Part shown: one piece after another, positions 6,329-11,179 of the stretch
Layout: each line of letters begins with the position of its first letter
Numbering within the stretch: the stretch's first letter is position 1
Source: an uncultured Collinsella sp.
GTDB taxonomy: Bacteria; Actinomycetota; Coriobacteriia; Coriobacteriales; Coriobacteriaceae
Direction of reading: 5' to 3'
Length of the DNA: 11,179 nt
Assembly (NCBI GenBank): GCA_937923795.1
Contig: CALDWI010000030.1
Span: 1-11,179, forward strand
Translations under genes and position numbers: made by a program
Notes under the pieces: generated by a model
Database searches by the model: none
What the model saw: only the letters and a program-made list of their open reading frames with translations
What the model was told of the DNA's origin: nothing

Positions 6329-7048
6329 CTACAACTCCACGCAAGGATTGTCGCGGGTCACAAGCGTCTTAATGACAACCGTCGCTCCCAGATAGCGCTC
6401 AAGCAGCTCGGCTAAGCGATCGATCGCAGCCTGGCAATCCCCCATCCGCTCGGGCTCCACGCACTCAATCGCCAGGAACGCATCGGCCGAATCATCGGAC
6501 AGCGCCGTGCGAACGCCGTCGCGCCAGTTCCAGCAGCGGCACACAGCGCCCGCATCGTCGATGTAGGCGAGTTCGCCGGGCAGCGTCGGATCGTCCGCCT
6601 CCTCGCCAAGCGGCAAGAACGCATCGCCACCGTCGGTCACCTTCAAGCGAAGGTCTCCCTCGATCGCATGCAGATCCTCGCCTCCCACGGGCAGCGCGTA
6701 GGTCAGCGACACCGTGTTGTAAATATCCACCGCGGGCGTAATGTGGCCCACCGGCTTGCCTTTGAGCACGCGTTTGAGCAAGTTCTCGATCGAGCAGCGC
6801 GCGCCTTTCTTGGTCTTGAACAGACGATAGGCCTCGCGCCATGCCTTGACCGGTGCGTTCTCGCTGATAGTGTCGCTGGTCAGATGACGCTCCGCATCGA
6901 TATTGGCGCGGTCGAGCAACGCCGCAATCGCATCCACGTCCTCTTGAGGAATCTGAGCCGTGGGCTTCATGCCCTCCACGACCACAACACCGACCGCTGC
7001 CTGCGGAAACAGCTCCCAGAATGAATCCTCGGCAATAAAGCTCTTCAT
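6329..7048 (-). CDS. Solo B3/4-domain protein (related to PheRS beta subunit)
   Basis: Free-standing B3/4 domain protein (COG3382-like), 239 aa. In phenylalanyl-tRNA synthetase the B3/4 domain hydrolyses mischarged Tyr-tRNA-Phe. Solo versions are widespread, and a trans-editing role on mischarged tRNA is an attractive inference that the sequence does not prove. The recognisable part is the stretch from AWREAYRLFKTKKGARCSIE (69-88) through NLLKRVLKGKPVGHITPAVD (89-108) to YNTVSLTYALPVGGEDL (110-126), then AYIDDAGAVCRCWNWRDGVR (161-180). No catalytic synthetase core, tRNA-binding EMAP domain or anticodon-binding domain is present. The ATG at 7048 is chosen over the ATG at 7063 because AAGGGAG, which lies inside the longer frame, is five bases upstream of it. 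It is transcribed between pckA and marR as a single unit, with palindromic repeats on both sides. Its leader holds two competing hairpins. Confidence 0.85.
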   Translation of the reverse strand: MKSFIAEDSFWELFPQAAVGVVVVEGMKPTAQIPQEDVDAIAALLDRANIDAERHLTSDTISENAPVKAWREAYRLFKTKKGARCSIENLLKRVLKGKPVGHITPAVDIYNTVSLTYALPVGGEDLHAIEGDLRLKVTDGGDAFLPLGEEADDPTLPGELAYIDDAGAVCRCWNWRDGVRTALSDDSADAFLAIECVEPERMGDCQAAIDRLAELLERYLGATVVIKTLVTRDNPCVEL

Positions 7049-7068
7049 ACGCTCTCCCTTCATTGTGC

Positions 7069-7104
7069 GCGCCCGAGTGAGGGCGCCTAAACAAAAAGCG
7101 CCCT
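7069..7104 (-). promoter_or_regulatory. Alternative hairpins in the leader of the solo B3/4 gene
   Basis: GGGCGC at 7081-7086 can pair with GCGCCC at 7069-7074 (six-base loop) or with GCGCCC at 7098-7103 (A7080-T7104 adds a seventh pair, with an 11-base loop). The two stems share one arm and so exclude each other. They lie about 20-55 nt before the start codon on the leftward mRNA. No ligand-binding fold or T-box motif is visible. Confidence 0.4.
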
Positions 7105-7156
7105 TACAACGGCCACCTTCAAAGTCCTACGGTGCCGTCACAAGAACGCTTGCGCT

Positions 7157-7178
7157 GTCCCCCTCCGGAGAAGGGGAC
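7157..7178. repeat. Short inverted repeat with GTCCCC/GGGGAC arms
   Basis: GTCCCC (7157-7162) pairs with GGGGAC (7173-7178) around CTCCGGAG. The arms share the GGGGAC word of the dispersed repeats nearby, but the loop differs. No T-run follows on either strand. It may be a degenerate relative of those repeats or an independent hairpin. Confidence 0.5.
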
Positions 7179-7223
7179 GATATGTCAGGCGTATTGTAAC
7201 CCGAGTCATCCACGCGAGCAAAA

Positions 7224-7256
7224 CCACCATAAAGGTGCCTGTCCCCTTTGTGGTGG
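7224..7256. repeat. Dispersed palindromic repeat, copy 4 (probable terminator of pckA)
   Basis: CCACCATAAAGG (7224-7235) and CCTTTGTGGTGG (7245-7256) are complementary apart from one position. The loop TGCCTGTCC is the exact complement of the copy 1 and copy 3 loop. It lies 19 nt past the pckA stop and is followed on the minus strand by TTTT (7223-7220). The odd base is a C-A mismatch leftward but a G-U wobble rightward. Confidence 0.86.
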
Positions 7257-7275
7257 ATATGGACTCACGGCGAAG

Positions 7276-8946
7276 CTAGTGGCGAAGTCCCAGCAGCCCG
7301 CGGCCGCGATGACGGGCGTCAGCGTGTACTTGAGCGTGCGGGCCGGCGGCTTTGACGGACTCGGGCAGGTGCGAGTACTTCTTCTCGAAGTTCTCCTCGA
7401 ACATCACCGCCAGGTTGTGCGCGGCCTCGTCATAGCGCGCGGTGCTCTGCCAGTATTGGCGCGGCACCAGGATGTCATCGGGCACGCCGTGGCACGTCGT
7501 GGGAATGTCGACGTTAAAGATGTCGTCGTGGACGAACTCGCTGTCCTCGATGGTGCCGTCGAGGGCGCGCGCGACCAGCGAGCGCGTGTAGGCAAGCTCG
7601 ATGCGATGGCCCACGCCGTAGCCGCCGCCAATCCAGCCGGTGTTGACCAGGTACACGCGCGTTCGGCCGTCGGCAATGCGCTCGCCAAGCATCTTGGCGT
7701 AAACCATGGGGTCGAGCGGCATAAACGGCTCGCCGAACAGCGAAGAGAACGTGGGGGTGGGCTCGGTGACGCCGACCTCGGTGCCGGGGATCTTAGCCGT
7801 AAAGCCCGTCACAAAGTGGTACATGGCGGCATCGGCCGTCAGGCGTGAGATGGGCGGCAGCACGCCAAAAGCGTCGCAAGTCAGGAACAGCACGACACTC
7901 GGAGTGGTGCCCATGCCCTTAGTCCACGCGTTAGGAATGTGCTCCACGGGATAGGCCACGCGCGTGTTGTGCGTGATCGAGATGTCGTCGTAGTTGGGCT
8001 TGCGGTTCTCGTCGAGCACCACGTTTTCGCAAATGGCGCCAAAACGGACGGCGTTGAAGATCTCGGGCTCGTGGAAGGCGTCCAGGCCCTCGCATTTTGC
8101 GTAGCAGCCACCCTCGATGTTGAAGATACCCATGTCGGACCAACCGTGCTCGTCGTCGCCGATCAGCAGGCGCGTGGGATTGGCCGAAAGCGTGGTCTTG
8201 CCGGTGCCGGACAGGCCAAAGAACACGGCGGTCTCGTGCGTGACGGGATCCATGCTGGCCGAGCAGTGCATGGGCAGCACGTCGTCCTCGACGGGCAGCA
8301 GATAGTTCATGACGCTAAAGATCGACTTTTTAATCTCGCCGGAGTAGCCGGTGCCGGCGACCAGAATCACGCGTTCCTGGAAGTTGATGACCACGGCAGC
8401 GCTGGAGTTGAGGCCCTTGATGGCGGGGTCGCACTGGTAACCAGGCGCTGCGAGCACGCAGAAGTCGGGCTCGCCGGTGCGCGCGATTTCGCGGGCGAGC
8501 GGGCGGGCGAGCATCTGCTTGATAAAGAGTGCCTGGCTGGCACGCTCGCAGGCAACGAGCAGTCGACGCGTGTGGTTGCGGTCGGCGCCCGCCATGCCGC
8601 GGGTGACGAACACGTCGCGCTCGTTGAGATAGTCGACGATGCCGGCCTTGATGGCTTCATAGCTCTCGACGGACAGCGGGCGGTTGACCGCGCCCCAGGC
8701 AATCTTGTCGTGAACATCGGGGGTGTCAACGATAAAGCGATCGTTGGGTGAACGGCCGGTGCGCTCCCCCGTCTCAATCACCAGCGCGCCGTTGGATGCC
8801 ATGCGGCCTTCTTCGCGGCGGATAGCGTGTTCGACGAGCTCCGCGGCGGGTAGATCGACCAGCAGACGGGGTTGATTCTCGGCGGGATCTTCAACGAGCG
8901 TAATACCAAAGTTGGACAGAACTTCTGCAGGGGTAACACCAGGCAT
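7276..8946 (-). CDS. pckA: Phosphoenolpyruvate carboxykinase (ATP)
   Basis: Cytosolic enzyme interconverting oxaloacetate plus ATP with phosphoenolpyruvate, CO2 and ADP. In anaerobes it often runs toward CO2 fixation. The protein has 556 aa; the family usually has about 525-545. Landmarks are GRSPNDRF (64-71, substrate-binding Arg), GYSGEIKKSIF (200-210), the P-loop GLSGTGKTT (244-252), the metal-binding LIGDDEHGW (261-269) and VYLVNTGWIGGGYG (431-444). The ATP type is shown by the P-loop context and length. The ATG at 8946 is clear: AAAGGAGG lies four bases upstream, although the frame runs open to 9081. The C-terminus is odd: after VKAAGP (531-536), where relatives normally stop, a 20-residue His/Arg/Gly-rich tail follows. 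A CTTTAC-N4-GTAAAG repeat and an A5CGT5 palindrome lie upstream. Confidence 0.97.
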   Translation of the reverse strand: MPGVTPAEVLSNFGITLVEDPAENQPRLLVDLPAAELVEHAIRREEGRMASNGALVIETGERTGRSPNDRFIVDTPDVHDKIAWGAVNRPLSVESYEAIKAGIVDYLNERDVFVTRGMAGADRNHTRRLLVACERASQALFIKQMLARPLAREIARTGEPDFCVLAAPGYQCDPAIKGLNSSAAVVINFQERVILVAGTGYSGEIKKSIFSVMNYLLPVEDDVLPMHCSASMDPVTHETAVFFGLSGTGKTTLSANPTRLLIGDDEHGWSDMGIFNIEGGCYAKCEGLDAFHEPEIFNAVRFGAICENVVLDENRKPNYDDISITHNTRVAYPVEHIPNAWTKGMGTTPSVVLFLTCDAFGVLPPISRLTADAAMYHFVTGFTAKIPGTEVGVTEPTPTFSSLFGEPFMPLDPMVYAKMLGERIADGRTRVYLVNTGWIGGGYGVGHRIELAYTRSLVARALDGTIEDSEFVHDDIFNVDIPTTCHGVPDDILVPRQYWQSTARYDEAAHNLAVMFEENFEKKYSHLPESVKAAGPHAQVHADARHRGRGLLGLRH

Positions 8947-8987
8947 GGGGCCTCCTTTAAAAACGCGACACATGGACGCGGCGCGCA

Positions 8988-9003
8988 CTTTACTCACGTA
9001 AAG
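8988..9003. promoter_or_regulatory. 6-4-6 inverted repeat in the pckA leader
   Basis: CTTTAC (8988-8993) and GTAAAG (8998-9003) are perfectly complementary around TCAC. It is 41 nt upstream of the pckA start codon. It could be a repressor operator near the transcription start or a small mRNA hairpin. Confidence 0.4.
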
Positions 9004-9013
9004 CCCGTTGTAC

Positions 9014-9042
9014 CCGATATGCAAAAACGTTTTTTGCGGCAA
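9014..9042 (-). promoter_or_regulatory. Candidate pckA promoter with an operator-like palindrome in its spacer
   Basis: On the minus strand, TTGCCG (9042-9037) and TATCGG (9019-9014) are spaced by exactly 17 nt; each matches consensus at three positions. The spacer is nearly filled by GCAAAAACGTTTTTTGC (9021-9037), whose core AAAAACGTTTTT (9023-9034) is a perfect 12-bp palindrome with central CG, the layout of LacI/CcpA-family operators. The hexamers are weak, so the palindrome is better supported than the promoter. Confidence 0.35.
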
Positions 9043-9086
9043 GGGCGGCAAGCCCGCCCAACGGTCAAAAATCGCAGGCAAGCGGC

Positions 9087-9138
9087 CTAGTCATTGGGGA
9101 CGTTCTTAAACGACTAGTCGTTGGGGACACTCTTGAAC
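9087..9138. repeat. Tandem pair of 25-base direct repeats
   Basis: Positions 9087-9111 and 9114-9138 share 21 of 25 bases (pattern CTAGTC, R, TTGGGGAC and an AAC end). The junction AACGACTAGTCGTT (9109-9122) is a perfect 14-bp palindrome. The GGGGAC word recurs in the other repeats of this window. Confidence 0.75.
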
Positions 9139-9162
9139 AGGCAACAACCAAGGAGCGTCCCC
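9123..9162. repeat. Inverted repeat with GGGGAC/GTCCCC arms
   Basis: GGGGAC (9123-9128) pairs with GTCCCC (9157-9162). After one mismatch CTCTT (9130-9134) pairs with AGGAG (9151-9155), including one wobble. It overlaps the second 25-base direct repeat, so the two features are probably one composite repeat. Confidence 0.65.
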
Positions 9163-9170
9163 GGATGCCA

Positions 9171-9222
9171 GCACTTAGGGACGTTCCCAAAGTGCCGGCA
9201 CATAAGGAACGTCCCTAAGTGC
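9171..9222. repeat. 17-bp perfect inverted repeat with nested palindrome
   Basis: GCACTTAGGGACGTTCC (9171-9187) is the exact inverse complement of 9206-9222. The 18-base loop contains the self-complementary GTGCCGGCAC (9192-9201). No T-run follows on either strand, so terminator function is unlikely; it looks like a REP/MITE-type intergenic repeat. Confidence 0.85.
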
Positions 9223-9250
9223 CGACTACTGAATGGCGCCGCCGAAATTA

Positions 9251-9267
9251 TTGAACAACCTGTTCAA
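9251..9267. promoter_or_regulatory. Operator-like 7-3-7 palindrome upstream of the flippase gene
   Basis: TTGAACA (9251-9257) and TGTTCAA (9261-9267) are perfectly complementary around ACC. It lies 26-42 bp upstream of the TATACT -10 element, so a bound protein would contact the -35 region. It resembles a LexA/DinR box (GAAC-N4-GTTC), but the spacing here is N5, so the binding factor is not assigned. Confidence 0.5.
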
Positions 9268-9292
9268 AAACACGAATGGATACCACCGCGAC

Positions 9293-9298
9293 TATACT
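9293..9298 (+). promoter_or_regulatory. Candidate -10 element of the flippase gene
   Basis: TATACT matches the -10 consensus at five of six positions and predicts a start near 9305, about 22 nt before the TTG start codon. No recognisable -35 hexamer lies at normal spacing, which fits a promoter that depends on an activator. Its position inside the longer ATG-initiated frame argues against the ATG at 9276. Confidence 0.45.
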
Positions 9299-9326
9299 AG
9301 AGCGCAGCAATAGAAAGGACCCCGCT

Positions 9327-10907
9327 TTGAGCATCACGCCCCTCGATAGCATTCGCCGCGCCATCGCCCGCCGCAACGGCGTCGCCGACCCCACCGTAGC
9401 GAGCAATGGCACCGCAAAGGCCCAGGGCGGACGTATCGAGAACGGCCTGTTCCCCGCCTCCCACACGGCCGAAGAGCTCGCGCGCATCCAGGAGCTGAGC
9501 CAGCGCAACGCCGGCGGCCCTGACAGCAGCCAGGCCACGCGCCGTCGCCGCGAGCGCAATCGCAAGCCCGGCCCCGTCCGCCGCATGGTCAATGCTTGGT
9601 GGAACCGTCTGCTCGGCGCCGTCTACGGCGGCGGCTTCTCCATGCAGGAAGCGGAATACGAGGAGCACGCCACCAGTCGCGACTATCTTTGGAACACCCT
9701 CGGCACCGCCGTGTGGGGCTTGGCGTTTCCGCTGCTCACCATCGTGTCTACGCAGCTCGTGGGCGCAGAAGAAGCAGGCAAATTCTCCATCGCCTTTGTC
9801 ACCGGCACGCTCATCATGATCGCGTGCAACTACGGCGTGCGCAATTTCCAGGTCTCGGATATCGACGAGAAGACGTCCTTTGCCTCCTACCAGCTCAACC
9901 GCTGGCTTTGCGGAGCGCTCGCCCTAGGCTGCGGCCTCATGTACAGCAGCGCCCGCGGCTATGACGCGCAAATGGCGACGATCGGCCTGGGCGTCTACCT
10001 GTATAAGGTCATCGACGGCGTCGCCGACGTGTACGAAGGCCGCCTGCAGCAGGCCGACAAGCTCTACCTGGCTGGCATGAGCCAAACGCTACGCTCCATC
10101 GGCGTCATCGCGGTCTTTAGCGTGGCACTGTTCCTCACGCGCAGCATGCCCATCGCGGCCATGGCCATGGGCATTGCCGCGATTGCCTCGCTCGTGCTGG
10201 TCACCGCCCCGCTCGCCCTGCTCGAGACCGAAAAATCGCGCCGCGTGAGCCTGCGCGAGGTCGGCCACCTGTTTGTCCAGTGCGTCCCACTCTTTGGCGC
10301 GCTATTCCTGTTCAACCTTATCGAGAGCATGCCCAAGTTTGTGATGGAGGGCACACTGGCCTACAAATACCAGCTGTACTTTAATGCCCTGTTCTTTCCG
10401 GCTCAGGCTATTCTGTTGAGCATTGGATTTATCTATAAACCGCAGCTCCTGCGCTTGTCGAGCATTTGGGCTAATCCTCGCAAGCGTCGTCGCTTTGACC
10501 TGATTATTGTTGCCGTTATGGCGTTGATCGTGGTCATCACCGGCGTGTGTGCCGCATTTATGGCAGGCCCCGGCATCCCCCTCATGAGCTTTATGTACGG
10601 CCTCAGCTTTGAGCGCTACCGTACGCTGGCGTTGCTGATGGTCGTCGCCGGCGGCGTCACCGCGGCCATCGACTTTATCTACGCCATCATCACGGTGCTG
10701 CGCCACGCTGGGGACGTCACCAAGATCTACCTGATCTGCTTCGCCGTAAGCGTGGTGCTGCCGGTGATCCTGATTAAGCTGCTGGGTCTGATGGGCGCTG
10801 TGGTGAGCTACCTAGCCATCATGGCCCTACTGCTGGTACTGTTGATTATCGAGTACCGCCGCATCCGCCAACGCATAGAGAGGGACCGGAATCCGTACGG
10901 CGCCTAA
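9327..10907 (+). CDS. Polysaccharide flippase-like membrane protein (MOP/Wzx superfamily)
   Basis: Multi-spanning membrane protein, 526 aa from the TTG at 9327. It has about twelve hydrophobic segments, at roughly residues 122-143, 153-170, 193-208, 215-231, 255-271, 274-299, 317-333, 349-369, 391-412, 433-458, 466-486 and 488-510. The layout and length fit O-antigen/teichoic acid flippases that move lipid-linked glycans across the membrane. No sharply diagnostic motif is present, so the family call rests on topology and overall resemblance. The first 110 residues are hydrophilic and rich in Arg (RRRRERNRKPGP at about 72-83), an unusual cytosolic extension. TTG is preferred over the ATG at 9276 because GAAAGGA (9313-9319) lies seven bases upstream and a TATACT -10 element lies within the longer frame. 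No neighbouring glycosyltransferase cluster is seen; the TagO-type enzyme 6.6 kb away is the only possible partner. Confidence 0.82.
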   Translation: MSITPLDSIRRAIARRNGVADPTVASNGTAKAQGGRIENGLFPASHTAEELARIQELSQRNAGGPDSSQATRRRRERNRKPGPVRRMVNAWWNRLLGAVYGGGFSMQEAEYEEHATSRDYLWNTLGTAVWGLAFPLLTIVSTQLVGAEEAGKFSIAFVTGTLIMIACNYGVRNFQVSDIDEKTSFASYQLNRWLCGALALGCGLMYSSARGYDAQMATIGLGVYLYKVIDGVADVYEGRLQQADKLYLAGMSQTLRSIGVIAVFSVALFLTRSMPIAAMAMGIAAIASLVLVTAPLALLETEKSRRVSLREVGHLFVQCVPLFGALFLFNLIESMPKFVMEGTLAYKYQLYFNALFFPAQAILLSIGFIYKPQLLRLSSIWANPRKRRRFDLIIVAVMALIVVITGVCAAFMAGPGIPLMSFMYGLSFERYRTLALLMVVAGGVTAAIDFIYAIITVLRHAGDVTKIYLICFAVSVVLPVILIKLLGLMGAVVSYLAIMALLLVLLIIEYRRIRQRIERDRNPYGA

Positions 10908-10943
10908 TTGCGGCGATGGGAGCAGCTAATTTGCGGTGGAATC

Positions 10944-10957
10944 ACCCCGGCTGGGGT
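10944..10957. repeat. Small hairpin after the flippase gene
   Basis: ACCCC (10944-10948) pairs with GGGGT (10953-10957) around GGCT, 36 nt past the stop codon. Only TCTCGTT follows, so it is a poor terminator. Confidence 0.3.
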
Positions 10958-10977
10958 CTCGTTGCGGACACGCAAAA

Positions 10978-11100
10978 CTAAGTGAGTAGACTTTTACCGA
11001 ATCCCGCATCACACCGACAAAGCACAAGTCCGTGACCTGCGGTTTTATTGAGGCAAATATGTTGGGTGCTCGGCATTTCCAAAAAAGTCTACTCACTTAG
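10978..11100. mobile_element. 123-bp MITE-like element with perfect 18-bp terminal inverted repeats
   Basis: CTAAGTGAGTAGACTTTT (10978-10995) is the exact inverse complement of 11083-11100, separated by 87 bases that encode no reading frame of note. Size, terminal repeats and absence of coding capacity fit a miniature non-autonomous element. No target-site duplication is apparent (flanks GCAAAA and CCAGCG). An RNA gene with a long closing stem is the alternative. Confidence 0.6.
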
Positions 11101-11122
11101 CCAGCGGGCAGCCAAATGATTA

Positions 11123-11138
11123 TGTAATCCCCATTACA
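11123..11138. promoter_or_regulatory. TGTAAT-N4-ATTACA palindrome
   Basis: TGTAAT (11123-11128) and ATTACA (11133-11138) are perfectly complementary around CCCC. The symmetric AT-rich arms suit a dimeric regulator. It may belong to a gene beyond the right edge of the window. Confidence 0.4.
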
Positions 11139-11142
11139 GTTT

Positions 11143-11168
11143 GAGTCGTCCGAAAGGGCGGCTCTTTT
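11143..11168 (+). terminator. Terminator-like hairpin near the right edge
   Basis: GAGTCGTCC (11143-11151) pairs with GGGCGGCTC (11156-11164), with two G-T wobbles, around a GAAA tetraloop, followed by TTTT (11165-11168). It is 235 nt past the flippase stop, so it could end that transcript or act as an attenuator for a gene off the right edge. Confidence 0.65.
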
Positions 11169-11179
11169 CCGTTGCACGG

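Larger units (their letters stand above)
8947..9326. other. Divergent pckA/flippase intergenic region, rich in inverted repeats
   Basis: The 380 bases between the start of pckA (leftward) and the start of the flippase-like gene (rightward) contain no credible gene. In order they hold a 6-4-6 inverted repeat, an AT-rich palindrome, two 25-base direct repeats overlapping a 14-bp palindrome, two GGGAC-type inverted repeats, a 7-3-7 operator-like palindrome and a TATACT -10 hexamer, each listed separately. Both genes' promoters must lie here. Confidence 0.7.

Noticed and set aside
7098..7147. T-box riboswitch upstream of the solo B3/4 gene
   Set aside because: A leftward AAGGTGGCCG stretch is vaguely like the T-box antiterminator word, but the conserved AGGGTGGNACCGCG sequence and a specifier hairpin are missing.
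7939..8751. Open frame of 270 codons on the plus strand opposite pckA
   Set aside because: It is the antisense shadow of a highly conserved enzyme; the translation is repetitive and shows no recognisable domain.
9251..9267. LexA/SOS box upstream of the flippase gene
   Set aside because: The GAAC and GTTC halves are separated by five bases instead of four, so the symmetry centre does not match a LexA site.
1..11179. CRISPR array, prophage, toxin-antitoxin or defence genes
   Set aside because: No regularly spaced direct repeats, and no integrase, cas or defence domains among the credible proteins.

Overview
The window is GC-rich, gene-dense chromosomal DNA. The translated products look like a low-oxygen-adapted actinobacterium of the Coriobacteriia, most likely Collinsella. 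This rests on the protein mix (ATP-type PEP carboxykinase, DegV, solo B3/4 protein, PflX-like radical SAM enzyme, a TagO/WecA-type transferase) and on dispersed palindromes with a GGGGACAGGCACC core that I associate from memory with that group. The genus is an inference, not a measurement.

Layout. A PflX-type radical SAM enzyme runs leftward (68-1006). Divergent to it lies a probable 6S RNA gene (about 1157-1327), shown by a perfect 12-bp closing helix. Two rightward genes follow: a polyprenyl-phosphate GlcNAc-1-phosphate transferase of the TagO/WecA family (1532-2731) and trpS (2891-3940), which ends in a textbook terminator. After a 329-bp gene-free, hairpin-rich gap comes a leftward block, listed here in ascending coordinates: a single-domain MGMT-type protein (4334-4654), a DegV family lipid-binding protein (4735-5589), a MarR regulator (5709-6158), a solo B3/4-domain protein (6329-7048) and ATP-dependent PEP carboxykinase (7276-8946). 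A 380-bp divergent intergenic region full of inverted repeats separates PEP carboxykinase from a rightward 12-helix polysaccharide flippase-like membrane protein (9327-10907). The right end holds a 123-bp element bounded by perfect 18-bp inverted repeats, a TGTAAT-N4-ATTACA palindrome and a terminator-like hairpin.

How it fits together. Most genes are individual housekeeping units. The GlcNAc-1-P transferase and the flippase could serve the same cell-surface glycopolymer pathway, as initiating enzyme and lipid-linked oligosaccharide exporter. TrpRS and the solo B3/4 protein both bear on tRNA charging. MarR and DegV are probably co-transcribed. I see no defence system, prophage, CRISPR array or biosynthetic cluster.

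The most notable non-coding signal is one palindromic repeat family. Its four copies sit 9-26 nt past the stop codons of four of the five leftward genes, where they look like recruited terminators. Other points worth a look are the 123-bp MITE-like element, two strong operator-like palindromes in the pckA/flippase intergenic region, a pair of mutually exclusive hairpins in the leader of the solo B3/4 gene, and a TrpRS with Gln at a position linked to indolmycin sensitivity. Several computed open reading frames begin too early, and I moved their starts to ribosome-binding-site-supported codons.
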